Source: Arthrobotrys musiformis
Taxonomy: Eukaryota > Ascomycota > Orbiliomycetes > Orbiliales > Orbiliaceae
NCBI GenBank assembly: GCA_036971715.1
Contig: JAVHJL010000007.1
Location: 3,162,001 to 3,226,000 of the forward strand
Direction: 5' to 3'
Length of the DNA: 64,000 nt
The notes below the pieces were generated by a model, which was not told the DNA's origin, did no database searches, and saw only the letters and a program-made list of their open reading frames with translations. The stretch's first letter is position 1, and each line of letters opens with the position of its first letter. The translations under genes were made by a program, and so were the position numbers. Positions 12,724 through 23,045 of the stretch are shown here, piece by piece.

Positions 12724-14084
12724 AGCACTTCGGATTGTCTCAGCTTCCGAACTGCTGCGCTGAAGCCCAATCTCTTTGTTTTACCTAATTGCATCTGCCC
12801 GGACTGTCCCGTAAGCTTCCTTGGCCAGGTGAAATTGCGTCGAGAAAAAAGCGCTCAGGACCGATGTAACGGACGAACGAGACTAATAAGCTTGGCCTTA
12901 GGAAGTGTCAGGCCACTTCCCTGATTCGATCACAAAGGTCGAGCGAACTTGCGCTCGTATGCAAGCCCATTTTGTGAGATTCACCTCTGCACAAAATAGA
13001 GGAAACCATCTTAGTCTCACACACAAGCTTGTGGATCTTTGAAGGCATCATAATGGCCTGAACAAGGTTACAGATCTCAATAAAGTGCACATTTCATACT
13101 CAGGGATATGAAAAACGAACGGCAGCCATGACCTGGAATACCTCTGTTTCCACCTTCCGATCCTGCTCGGGTCGCATGAATCCAACATTTTGAATTTACT
13201 TTGGGTTCAGTGAGAAAAAACATGGGTGGTATGGTGGCAAAAAAATTAGCACTTCGGAACTCCAAGCCCCCGATTTTTTCATTCCACCGATTTTGGGCGG
13301 TGCGGCAGAAAATGATTGGGTCAGCTAAGCAGTTCGGAACCTTGTGAGGCCCCACACTCTAGCATTTCGGAACTCAAAAGAGATAACGAAAAATACAGGA
13401 GCTCCTCGCACTTCGGCCCGTCTGTTCTTTCAACATATTCTCACACTAGAATGGCCACCTGATTTATCTTTTTGTAAAGAGCGAGTTCATTTTACGTAAC
13501 AAAACTGGGAGTAAGGGCACCAACAAATTGTGCTTGCTCTAAAATCTGAAGGGAAAAGGTTGCATATCATGATGCTCAGATGACCGCGGAACTGTGCTGG
13601 AGAGGTAAATACTGAGAACCAAAACTGCAACTAAGGATGAGGTGTCAGTTGCAGTTCTGCCAAGAGCCTCACTCGCCTAAATCTGGAACTTGCAATTCCA
13701 TCCCACGTTCCTCGCTAGCGTCGATCCAGTTTTACGTGCTTTTCTGCTATTGACGCCGATAAGGAGCCGGCTGAAGGGGGCCTCGCTTGGCGTCTGTAAG
13801 TATTTGTAATAATTGGATAGGATCTTTGACCAAACTTCCCCCGCCGATGGACATTTGGACCACGACGCTGACATCCTTAACGAAGCAGGGAAAGTTTTTA
13901 CGCTTTTGTGTCGATCTACAAGGATAGTGAATCTCAAGTTTTGGATGGCGCCAAAAAAAAAAAGAGGAGAAAAAAAGACTGACGAATCAAACTCGGGTTT
14001 TAGCAATTAGATATTATCTTCTGAGCTAACTACTTGCTATTATACATGCGGTAATTATAAATTACAGTGTAGCAGTTCGGAGCT
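12724..14084. repeat. Cluster of AGCA[CGT]TTCGGAACT-like motifs
   Basis: Copies seen at 12724-12733, 12742-12756 (minus orientation), 13248-13261, 13328-13340, 13361-13375, 13408-13416 (partial) and 14071-14084. Spacing is irregular. The inner TTCGGAA is close to palindromic. The cluster ends about 45 bp beyond the stop codon of the His/Cys-rich GPI protein gene. It could be decayed repeat DNA or binding sites, and I cannot decide which. Confidence 0.5.
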
Positions 14085-14128
14085 ATTTGGTTCTGAAACA
14101 AAATAGCGTGGCCTGGATGATCGGCTGC

Positions 14129-15417
14129 CTACAATGCCAACGCCAACCCAATAATGGCCGCAAGCGGAGCAATAACTACAACAGTTGCTCGAGCCACACC
14201 AGCACCACCAGCCGGAACACTTGTCAACGCAGGAGGTGTGGTGTTTGTGGGAGCACCGGTCGTGCTGGTCGTGCTTGCAATGGTAGTTCGAGGGCCATCA
14301 CAGTGCCTGTTGTGTGGTTTATGTCAGGGGATGCTGTCCGCCAAATATATTCGGGATTCAAACTTACCAGTGATCGCCATGAGCTTCGCAGCCAACAGAT
14401 TCAACGGGGCTTGGAGCAAGAGTACCAGTACCTGCGCCATGGCTAGAGCTGGTGGTGGTTGTTTCTCTTGGGCCGTCACAATGCCTGCAGAGAATTTCTT
14501 TCAGAATATGTTTTGGGCTAAACCTCAAATTGCATTTTCAAAATACTCGAAACTTACCAGTGGTCTCCGTGAGCTTCACAACCGATTGACTCAGTTGGGC
14601 TTGGAGCTAAAGTGCCTTCGCCTTCTCCGTGGTCATGGCTTGCAGTGGTTGTAGTCACGGCTCTAGGGCCATCGCAGTGCCTAGAGCATTCATTAGAGGT
14701 GCATCCATAGAAGTTTGCAAAATTCCAACTTACCAATGGTCGCCGTGTGGTTCGCAGCCGACGGATTCGGTAGGACTAGGGGCAAGAGTACCACTTCCGT
14801 GATCGTGGTCGTGAGTAGTTGTGGCTGCTTCTCTTGGGCCGTCGCAATGCCTGAGACGAGATATTAGGGTTGAAACTTTCATCATTCATAGATTGATGAT
14901 TTTGATTGAAAACGCACCAGTGATCTCCGTGTGCTTCGCAACCGACTGATTCTGTTGGGCTAGGAGCTAATGTTCCAGTGTGGTCATGGTCGTCATCGTC
15001 ATCTGTATGGTGATCATGGTCATCGGTAGTAACAGTTGCAAGCGTCGTAGCAGTCGGAGGCGCGGTGGTGACGACGCTGTCTACACGAGGACCGGTACAA
15101 TGCCTATATGGTATGGACGTTGGATAAGTATATCTTTTTAATTTTTGTCGACCAAGTCTTTGAGGAAACCAAGTTTAATTAGGATAATATTAATCGCAAA
15201 CTTACCAATGATCGCCATGTGGCTCGCAGCCTATTGTTAAAGGATTAACATCTTCGTATCGACCAACCAAAGGTCTTGGGGAAATAATTTATTTACCTGA
15301 ACTCTCAGTTGGAGAAGGGGCCGCAGTCTCATGATCATGGTCGTCAGTTGTCGTTTGTGCAAATCCAGCTGGAAGGACAGCTAATAGGAGCAGGAGACTG
15401 GACCCAAGGAGCTTCAT
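14129..15417 (-). CDS. GPI-anchored His/Cys-rich repeat protein, putative extracellular zinc binder
   Basis: Seven exons: 15417-15297, 15230-15206 (25 nt), 15103-14918, 14850-14734, 14680-14558, 14484-14368 and 14306-14129, all in phase, giving 288 residues. A signal peptide (LLGSSLLLLLAVLPAGFA) leads. The body has five copies of GCE[PA]HGDHWHC (Cys pairs near 42/51, 104/113, 143/152, 184/193, 223/232), followed by [TD]GPR. Linkers are rich in Thr/Ser and His/Asp (TDDHDHE, HDHDHG) and repeat the phrase GTLAPSP. The C-terminus is Ser/Thr-rich and ends in a hydrophobic GPI-type tail (VVVIAPLAAIIGLALAL). Four internal exons are tandem copies of one unit, each bounded by introns that split the Trp codon of HGDHW after two bases. 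Cys/His density and a divergent ZIP transporter neighbour sharing the module suggest zinc capture at the wall or membrane. The binding role is inference, and no Pra1/Aspf2-type HRxxH core is present. Confidence 0.88.
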
Positions 15418-16874
15418 ATTGGGCAATACAAGGGCGCGCGAAAAAAAAAAAAAAAAGTATCAGAATGACAAACGAGGGGGGTAAAGTTGCGAAGTGCGAC
15501 GATACACGAAGAACTGGGTGGGATGTCAGTATTGCAAACGGGGAATCAGCAGGTACCCGGCTTTTATGTCTATGGGACTGACTAATTACTAAACTGATTT
15601 ATCCCATTTACTCACTAGTCAAGCAGCGAGCCGCCATGAAAAGAAGAATGAGGGTATTGAAGCATGATATCCACCAGACAGTTGCCTACAGCTCGTCTCG
15701 ATTGATAATTCTTGGGTCGTATGCCAAGTGAGAATGTCACAAAGCCGTCGATGCAAACTTTTGACCAATCGATGATATCAATCCCCTGCAAACAATGCAG
15801 GTGGAATGGTGGCACGACATCAATCTCGGGGACCTGGGTAAAAGAAACTTGCTCATATGCATATCCTGACCCATCTATCCACACGATATGATACAAACGA
15901 CGAGAGCGCCAGATTTGCGGTGGTGTGTGGTTTGGACTTTGTTAGCGGCTGAGTGGGATCTTGGCGCGGCGAGGAAGGTTCGACATCGAAAAGAGTTCAA
16001 CCGGCCTCTAAAAGCCGCCTTGGCTGCGTCAAGATATGGGTAAGCAACTACCAGAACCATATTGCAACATTGACTTCTAGCTTCTGCTCACATGAATTAA
16101 TTAGCATTCCACCTGCGGACAGATTCCAGCCCGGTTAGCCCATACCCCAACCTGCATTGCGAAGTGCGGTTTTGTGGAGGGAGTGGGTGCTCGTGAGCGA
16201 GTATTTTTTCTTTCTTTCCACTTCCACCTGCCCGCAATGCAAGGTTTCAGCGAATGGCTGGTTTGTTTGTCCCCACGCAAGCCCGAACAAGATAACGTTT
16301 CCCTCGACTGCACAATCTCGGACGGGACTCTGTCCCAAAACCCGTTCAAGGAACACCTCCCTCGGGGCCAAAATGGGGGGATGGCGAGCGGTCCCTGTCG
16401 CTGTTGGGCTTGGCCTGTGCCTGGCGCTGCGACCATGTTATGCACGCTAATGAAGTCCAGTGCATCAAAAATCCTTTATATCTGCCCGTCCAATCTAACT
16501 ATCGTCCTGGAAGAAGCTGCTTGATTTCCTTCGCTTCGAGCCGTCGGGGCGTCATTTTTTCCCTTTCCCACTGGACCATCTAGCCTGTAGTGCATTCGTG
16601 CCCTTGCTTTTGGAACGGAGCTTGCCTTTACCTACTTTTCCATTGTCCTTGTTCGGCTCTTTTCTCTCATATCGTCTTCAGCAGTGCAGCCCTCAAAGCA
16701 AGTCGTTCCTCTTGGCCTCATTTCCTAACTTTCAGCTTTGGGTCCGAATCGAGTCCCCACCGCTCTACTTTTTATTGCTCCGCCCCTACGATATCCTCGG
16801 GATTGGATCCGGTAGAGCTTGAATTCCACTGTCAAATCTTTTTTAGCTGTCTTTTTCAACCAACACGCGGTACC
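15418..16874. promoter_or_regulatory. Shared divergent promoter of the zinc-binder/ZIP pair
   Basis: This 1457-bp region separates the two start codons. It contains six matches to the PacC core GCCARG: GCCAAG at 15723-15728 (+), and on the minus strand 15960-15965, 16019-16024, 16409-16414, 16711-16716 (CTTGGC on +) and 16420-16425 (CCTGGC on +). By chance one or two would be expected. A CAAGGT hexamer lies near 16242. A poly-A run is at 15441-15456. A pyrimidine-rich stretch at about 16545-16860 precedes the ZIP start, as in many fungal promoters. Frames open on both strands at 16101-16520 were rejected as genes. Regulation by pH and zinc is inferred from the sites and from known zinc loci of other fungi. 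Confidence 0.55.
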
Positions 16875-19109
16875 ATGAAGAAATCAGTGCTCTTCGTCTC
16901 GTTCGCGGCATTGTCGCTTGCGCATGCTGCTGGTGTCAAACGTCAGAATACGGCGCAGACGACTGCGAGCGCGGCGGATCATGATCACGACGACCACGAT
17001 GATCTCACGGCTGTAACAGGCTGCCACCTTCATGGTGCGACGCAGTAAGTGTACCTTCGGTATCCGGTCAATATATGTTGAGAAATTTTAAAATAAATTT
17101 TTCATCTGGAAAGAGAGGGAAAGCCAATTGAATTTTGCTGAACTCTGATTTTTTACCACGCAACGCAGGTATTGTATGCACGAGGCGACTGAGTTTGTTA
17201 TATTGGCTTCGGCGACGGCGACTGAAGATTTACCGTCATCCTATACGGACTGCCACGCTCATGCGACCGAAACGTAAGTTGGTACTATTCCCACGTAATC
17301 CATATACTGTACTGTAGATTTAATTTTAAAGATGGATCTAGTTGGTGTATCGCCCCAAACGGGGACGAGGTCCAGATTGCTCTCGAGGCGCAGGTTACGC
17401 CTGCTCCCACATCCACGGATGATGGGGATGATCACGATCATGATCATAGTACAGATGGCACTGCCGCTGCTACAGCTGTCCCAACCGCTATTACGGCCTG
17501 CCATACCCATTCCACCGAGATGTAAGTCATACAATGGTTGACGTTAGCGTAAGGCTTAGATGATAGGATTGCTGATTTCGGGATAGCTTTTGTATGGCTG
17601 GCGAGACGGAGTATCTCGTGATGGCGACGCCGACGTCTTCGGAGTTCCCGGCGCAATATACCGGTTGCCACTCACACGGCTCGGAGATGTAAGTTGAAGC
17701 CTGGGAATCAACATGGCTCTAGGGTTGCTAACGAAGTATTTGTAGGTTTTGTGTTGATCCTAGTGGCGAGGACGTTGAGGTGCAACTTGCTGGTGCGGAA
17801 GAGGAGGAAACTAGTGGAGGGGAAAAATCCACGTCTGGGCTAAATTGCCATTTTCATGCCGGTGTTGAGTATGTTGTCCCCCAGGCGTTACGTTACACTA
17901 CATAGAAGATCCGAGCGGGATACAGAGACCGGGGCGCTGACCATGTATAAACTGTACTAACTAGGCATTGCGTCGGCGCTGAAGGAGAGAACTCTGGTGC
18001 AGCGAGGGTTTGCACTAGAACGGATCGGGATTACAACATTAAGCTCCGGGTGGGTTTATTGTTTGTGATCTTGGTGACGAGCGCCCTTGGTGGGTCTTCA
18101 ACTTCCTTTTGGCGTTTGGAGGTGTGGCTGACGATTGCAATATCTAGGTGTCTTTGGGCCGATCCTTTTATCGTTGGTCTTAAGCTCGAAGGCGTACTCG
18201 GTCCTCTTGATCTTCAAGCAGTTCGGTACCGGTGTTATTATCTCGACAGCGTTCGTTCATCTCTTTACTCACGCCAACCTGATGTTCACAAACGAATGTC
18301 TTAAGGGCGTTGAATACGAGGGCACAACAGCTGCGATCCTTATGGGCGGTCTCTTCCTCTCTTTCCTTGTGGAGTACACCGGACAAAGGATCGTGCACGC
18401 GCGACACGCCAAGTTGATTGAGGCAAATCGCGATAACTTGTCTTCAGGGGTGATGGCCGAGATGAAGATCCAAAATGAAATTGTTAGCGTATTGGTCCTT
18501 GAGGCAGGGATCATCTTCCATTCCCTTCTCATCGGTCTTACCCTCGTTGTTGCCGGGGACAGTTACTTCCTCACTCTATTTGCTGTCATCCTCTTCCACC
18601 AAATGTTCGAGGGTATCGCCTTGGGAACTAGGATCGCAGCTCTTGGGACTGCTTCTCCGAACAGAGTACCACACGGACACCTCCACAGCCACAGCCACAG
18701 CCACGACATCAACCGCATCTCGCACAGTGAAGAACACCGGCCCTCAGAGCCAAAGACGACGGCCAGCTCCCCAGAAGTTGTCGAAGATATCAAACCGGTT
18801 GGGGTGTCTCTCGCTAAGAAGCTAGGTTTCGCATCAGCATTCGCATTGATTACACCTATCGGTATGGCGATCGGAATTGGTGTTTTGGATAAATTTAATG
18901 GAAACGACCCGTCGACCATTATTGCTATTGGAACCTTGGACGCTCTTAGTGCCGGCATCCTGGTTTGGGTGGGTGTTGTGGAGATGTGGGCTGAAGATTG
19001 GATGTTTGGTGGGGAGATGACCTATGCGGGGTTTTTTACTACGATTTTGGGGGGTCTTGGTTTGGTTTTGGGGATGGGCATCATGAGCTTTTTGGGGAAG
19101 TGGGCTTGA
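16875..19109 (+). CDS. ZIP-family zinc transporter with N-terminal Cys/His ectodomain
   Basis: Seven exons: 16875-17044, 17169-17273, 17342-17521, 17587-17688, 17746-17868, 17965-18089 and 18148-19109, in phase, giving 588 residues. A signal peptide (SVLFVSFAALSLAHA) is followed by about 230 extracellular residues with five C-x2-H-x5-C modules (Cys pairs near 50/59, 85/94, 145/154, 179/188, 220/229), e.g. CHLHGATQYC and CHFHAGVEHC, and Asp/His stretches (DHDHDDHDD). The ZIP core starts near residue 252. It contains FVHLFTHA, the cytoplasmic His loop HGHLHSHSHSHD, and the helix motif HQMFEGIALG whose His and Glu form the metal site in ZIPs. Function: zinc uptake across the plasma membrane, with the ectodomain likely collecting zinc. 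The first five introns each split the eighth residue of a module after two bases, exactly as in the divergent neighbour. A. fumigatus ZrfC is a known ZIP with a long zinc-binding N-terminus and is the closest functional analogy. Confidence 0.93.
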
Positions 19110-20190
19110 TTCGATTCTCGATTTTATGATATAATGAGAACAATCTTTTCTGTTACTCATTATATATATATATATATACTTAAGTACTTTATATGTATGA
19201 TCATGAAGAACTGGCGAGGCCAGGCAAAGGTGAAGTAATGACTTTCTGCATTAACGATGTATACTTAAGCATGTATGTATATATGTCAAACTGCAGGTTT
19301 ATAAATGTCTATACTATATATATTATTCAAAATAGTTTTCCAAAGCTGAATGCCTGAGATATACACATATTTACCTATATACGGCCTCGAGACTAAGCCC
19401 CAGTTATAGTCTGGCCTCGAGATTAAGTTATAGTTGACAGGGAAGTGCGTTGTCGGTGTTGCAATTGGCCGTGTTGGGCACGTGACCGTCCACGAGGCTG
19501 GCTGCTTTTCTGTTATCGATTATTTGTTGCTGCTTCCCCATTTATTTTATATTTCCACATTGATTGCTTAGGTCCATTCCACGCTTCAGCCACAACAGCA
19601 CACCACCACAGCACGCACACATATCTCCCTCCTGCCGTCCGAACACCCACTTCCTCTCGCAACATCATCCTCCTCTCCCCCCCCCATATTCGCCGTGCTC
19701 CTGCTGTCGACCTTCTCCTGTTCTCGAAACCGCTCTCTTCATCATCATCGCCGGCAACTTCCCCTGCCTTCACTGCCTTCACCGCCGCACAGTTCCCGCT
19801 CTCCCGTCGCTCGACCTTAGCATTCCTTGCTGTTGGACTTATAACACGTCACCATCATTGATCACATTTTCTCAGCGGTTGTGGCTTCAACGGCCGGCAG
19901 GCGGAGTATCGGTGGAGCTAGCAGAACAGCAGGTATGAAACCTCTGGCCGGCATGGCTATCTGCGTCATGTGGGGAAGCTTGAAGCTTGAAGAGATAGAT
20001 GTATCCGTTACAAGGTGGTTCTAAGTGGCGTCTGTCACTCACCTTTTCGAATCTAGATCCTTCATGCAGCAGCCAGCCACACTTTTGCGGACTTTCCAAA
20101 AGCAGCTTCTGACAGCTCACATCTAATCCTACCTCTCTTTTTTCACATCATCTAGACTCCGCTCTTACTGGTACTGCATCAGCAGCCAAA
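19110..20190. promoter_or_regulatory. 3' region of ZIP gene and 5' region/UTR of CK2 beta gene
   Basis: 19150-19400 is AT-rich with TATATA repeats. 19560-19920 is strongly pyrimidine- and CA-rich, like a long fungal 5' leader. A possible 5'-UTR intron runs from a GTATGA donor at 19934 to a CATCTAG acceptor at about 20154, just before the CK2 beta start. The open frames across 19445-19938 have biased composition and were not called. Confidence 0.4.
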
Positions 20191-21384
20191 ATGACAGACC
20201 ACCCTGTTTTTTCAAACGACCCGACTCATAACGACGTCTACGAAGAAGAGGAAGAGGAAGAGGAGCTCTCCGAAGCCGAAGAAGAAGAGGACGTTGAGGG
20301 TGAAGAAGAAGAGGAGGAGGATGAGGAGGAATCTCTCGTTTCCGAGTCTTGGATATCCAACTTCTGTTCCGTCATCGGTCACGAGTACTTTGCCGAAGTA
20401 ACCGAGGAATTTATCGAAGATGATTTCAACCTCACCGGCCTCTCTGCCATCGTTCCTATGTATAAGGAGGCACTGGAAATGATATTGGACGTCGAACCCG
20501 ATGACTCATCTGATGAAGCCTCGGAGGTTGACTTGGAGAGCGATGCATACAACAACGGTGCTGCCGCACGGAAGAAAGCTTCCCGGATGGGTGCCAGCAC
20601 GGCTGGTAATATCGCGCTGATTGAAAGCTCAGCAGAAATCTTGTACGGCCTCGTCCACCAGCGATATATTCTTTCCCGCCCCGGGATGCAACAAATGTAC
20701 GAAAAGTACCTCGCCGCCCATTTCGGTCATTGCCCAAGGTTCTTTTGCAACAATGCCCGTGTTCTCCCTTGCGGCTCCAATGATACCCCCAACATCGATA
20801 CTGTGAAACTGTTCTGCCCGTGTTGCTTGGATGTTTACACACCGCCGAGTTCGAGGTTTCAGCAAGTGGATGGCGCTTTCTTTGGTACCAGCTTCGCCAG
20901 TCTGTTCCTCATGACGTTCACGGACATCGATTATAGCGCCCCCAGTCACAAGACACCCGCACAAATCCCGCCGGTCGCTAGGAAACCCGGCGCCCTTGTC
21001 GCTGCGTCAACCTTGAACTCCGGTGCACCTGGATCTGCTTCGTCATTGCCTCCACAACCTGCCAATCTAAACGGATTTGCAGCACAGAATATTGCACCAG
21101 GATTGGGAGCACATAGGCAATACGAGATGAAAATCTATGGGTTCAAAGTCAGCGAGAGGAGTAAAAGCGGACCCAGGATGAAATGGCTAAGGGTCCGACC
21201 TGAGGATATGAATCTGTTGGACGAGATGACCCGTGCAGAGATGAGAAGGACTGGAAGGTTAAGAAAGAAGAAGAAGAAGCCAGTAAGGGACGAAGATGGA
21301 ATGGATATGTCCCCAGGACCTCAAGAATCACTAGAACAGAGACGGACGATTAAAAAACCTGTTCGGAGGATAAGTAAGGCTTAA
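20191..21384 (+). CDS. CKB1: Casein kinase II regulatory (beta) subunit
   Basis: Single-exon coding region of 397 residues. CK2 beta forms the dimeric core of the CK2 holoenzyme and sets substrate choice and stability. The family features are plain: SWISNFCSVIGHEYFAEV, FIEDDFNLTGL, GLVHQRYILS, and the zinc finger with Cys181-x4-Cys186-x22-Cys209-x2-Cys212, the same spacing as the human protein. FGTSFASLFLMTF and YEMKIYGFKVSE follow. Odd points: residues 18-47 are almost all Glu/Asp, an acidic insert with DDSSDEASEVDLESD sits in the N-terminal helical domain, and the C-terminal tail is extended and basic (RLRKKKKK). The extensions suit a fungal CKB1-type subunit. The start at 20191 begins the acidic N-terminus and is preceded by an A at -3. 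Confidence 0.95.
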   Translation: MTDHPVFSNDPTHNDVYEEEEEEEELSEAEEEEDVEGEEEEEEDEEESLVSESWISNFCSVIGHEYFAEVTEEFIEDDFNLTGLSAIVPMYKEALEMILDVEPDDSSDEASEVDLESDAYNNGAAARKKASRMGASTAGNIALIESSAEILYGLVHQRYILSRPGMQQMYEKYLAAHFGHCPRFFCNNARVLPCGSNDTPNIDTVKLFCPCCLDVYTPPSSRFQQVDGAFFGTSFASLFLMTFTDIDYSAPSHKTPAQIPPVARKPGALVAASTLNSGAPGSASSLPPQPANLNGFAAQNIAPGLGAHRQYEMKIYGFKVSERSKSGPRMKWLRVRPEDMNLLDEMTRAEMRRTGRLRKKKKKPVRDEDGMDMSPGPQESLEQRRTIKKPVRRISKA

Positions 21385-21970
21385 TGATGAGCCAACTCGG
21401 TGGGGCCTAGTACACACTGCCTAGACTTGGTGGTCCGTTCGCTTTTGCCATTCGCTGATATAGATTTGACCAACTCTTCCATACAACAATTCCCCTCTAC
21501 TCTAACATTACTTTATGTACATTCACATTCGTGTTCCCCCTCTCTCTTTAAGGCGTCTGCACGGTTTTTCTACTGGATAGATATCTTAGCCTTACAGCTT
21601 GTTCTGGGCGGTTCTAAATCTCTTTTCGAACCCCCTCCCCTTGGTGTGGCTCCTGTGAACTTAACGGTTTGTATACTTCCTTTGTTAGAAATATCGCTAT
21701 TTGTAACCCCCGACTTTTGCCCCTCTTCTCTTTTTCATACTATCCAATGTATCTATTTCCCTCTTGTGTTACTTGCGCAGCATGGGTCGTGTTTCTAGCT
21801 TTATTTCTAATTTTAACGATACACTACGATGACAAGCTATGGCTCATATTTATCAGGAGCAAAGCAGTTGCACAACATCAATTTCTCCAATAAGTTCTAC
21901 CGCAACATTTACTAGATTCTAGATTATAGGTATAGCTACGGCGTCGTATCTACACTTCGTAATAAATGAA
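21385..21970. other. Convergent 3' intergenic region
   Basis: Lies between the 3' ends of the CK2 beta (plus) and aldo-keto reductase (minus) genes. AT- and pyrimidine-rich, as expected of 3' UTRs. The open frames here show no motif. Confidence 0.6.
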
Positions 21971-23045
21971 TCATCTCCAGTATGTTTCACAATCTGGCTT
22001 CACCACGGACCAAGCTTTGGCGCAAACCTCAACGACTTCCTCCGGCAAGGGGCCCTTTTCCAAATCCTCACAATTCTCCCGCAGATGTTTCTCACTACTG
22101 GCCCCAATAATGACTTTATCCCCATTCACCTTCTTCATCAAACTATGATGATTAATCCACCTCAATGCGATTTCAACCAAGGTTAACCCGTGCTTATTCG
22201 CTACTTCTTCTATTATACCCCTAGCTGTGAAGTAAGATTCTTTCCAATACCGTGCTCTATACATCTTCCCTTGAATCTTTGTATCGTCAAATCTGGTGCC
22301 CGACTCCACACCTCCATCTAGAGATTTTGGCCCAGTAGCAGTGAAAAACCCACCCGCCAATGGGTTATAAGCGTAGAATGAGATTCCGTAGTGGCGCAAA
22401 ACACTGAATAACTCCGGTTCTACCTCACGATGGATAACGTTGTAGACTCCCTGGTATACCTTTGGAAGCGGATACCCCTTCGCCTTTGAAATTTCGCATA
22501 TCCGGGCGACTTCCCATGATTTATAATTGGAGATCCCTAGTTGTTTTATTTTGTTTGAAGCGAAGAGGGAGTTGACGGCGGGGAGGGTGATGGTTATATC
22601 CGTTGTATGATCCGGGGCATGGAGGTACCATAGGTCTAAAGCAGGGAGGTTCAAGGAAGTCAGGGAGATAGAGACTTCCTTTTCGATGCATTCCGGGGTA
22701 TGAGTCGTGGCTGTAGGTGGGTTGGTAACACCAGGTTTGGCGGTTGGGTAGAGCTTCGTGGCGACTGTTAAACCCTGCGTACCTATCTTTCCAAGGTAGA
22801 CCTCAGATGTGCCGGAGTTGTACATGCGGGCAGTGTCCAGTTCCGTGTGACCGTATGATTTAAAGATCTCTATACTCGTTTTCGTTTTCTTAGTGGATAA
22901 TGATCCCTCGAAAAGTGCTCTCTTTGTGCATATATGAATACTTACCAATGAGACGTTTGCATTCTTCCGGATCGGTGATACGACTATTCTCGCCGAATGT
23001 CATGGTGCCCAAAATTACGGGCAATGGGGTTTTGCTTTCTGCCAT
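21971..23045 (-). CDS. Aldo-keto reductase (aflatoxin-aldehyde-reductase-like)
   Basis: Two exons, 23045-22946 and 22869-21971, give 332 residues. The NADPH-dependent AKR fold is indicated by GTMTFGE at the N-terminus and the catalytic tetrad Asp45 (ELDTARMY), Tyr50, Lys72 (ATKLYP) and His117 (LWYLHAPDHTT), followed by LGISNYKSWEV and the cofactor-binding IIGASSEKHLREN near the end. It resembles the AKR7-like aflatoxin aldehyde reductase group found in fungi, which reduce aldehydes and ketoaldehydes. The true substrate is unknown. It lies about 2.5 kb from the Dal5-type transporter and may belong to the neighbouring polyol cluster, where an aldose reductase would make sense, but it could be an unrelated housekeeping gene. 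The start codon is followed by a normal AKR N-terminus, and the intron has a GTAAGT donor. Confidence 0.92.

Larger units (their letters stand above)
9504..14128. other. 4.6-kb gene-free region with dispersed short motifs
   Basis: No frame shows family motifs or good exon joins. Two cores of the dispersed 15-base repeat lie at 9973-9987 and 10175-10189. Between 12724 and 14084 an AGCA[CGT]TTCGGAACT-like motif occurs about seven times. The overlapping plus/minus frames at 9827-10087 read through the repeat and are not believed to be genes. Confidence 0.55.

Noticed and set aside
13677..14006. 109-codon minus-strand frame near the 3' side of the His/Cys repeat protein
   Set aside because: No motif, and its N-terminal part comes from an A-rich tract. 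It could at most be 3' UTR of the neighbouring gene.
16101..16524. Open frames on both strands between the two zinc genes
   Set aside because: Overlapping frames on opposite strands without motifs or splice partners. The region is better explained as the shared promoter.
19445..19938. Plus-strand frames rich in Ser, Pro and His before CK2 beta
   Set aside because: The composition follows the CA/CT-rich leader sequence. Two overlapping frames look equally open, as expected for biased non-coding DNA.
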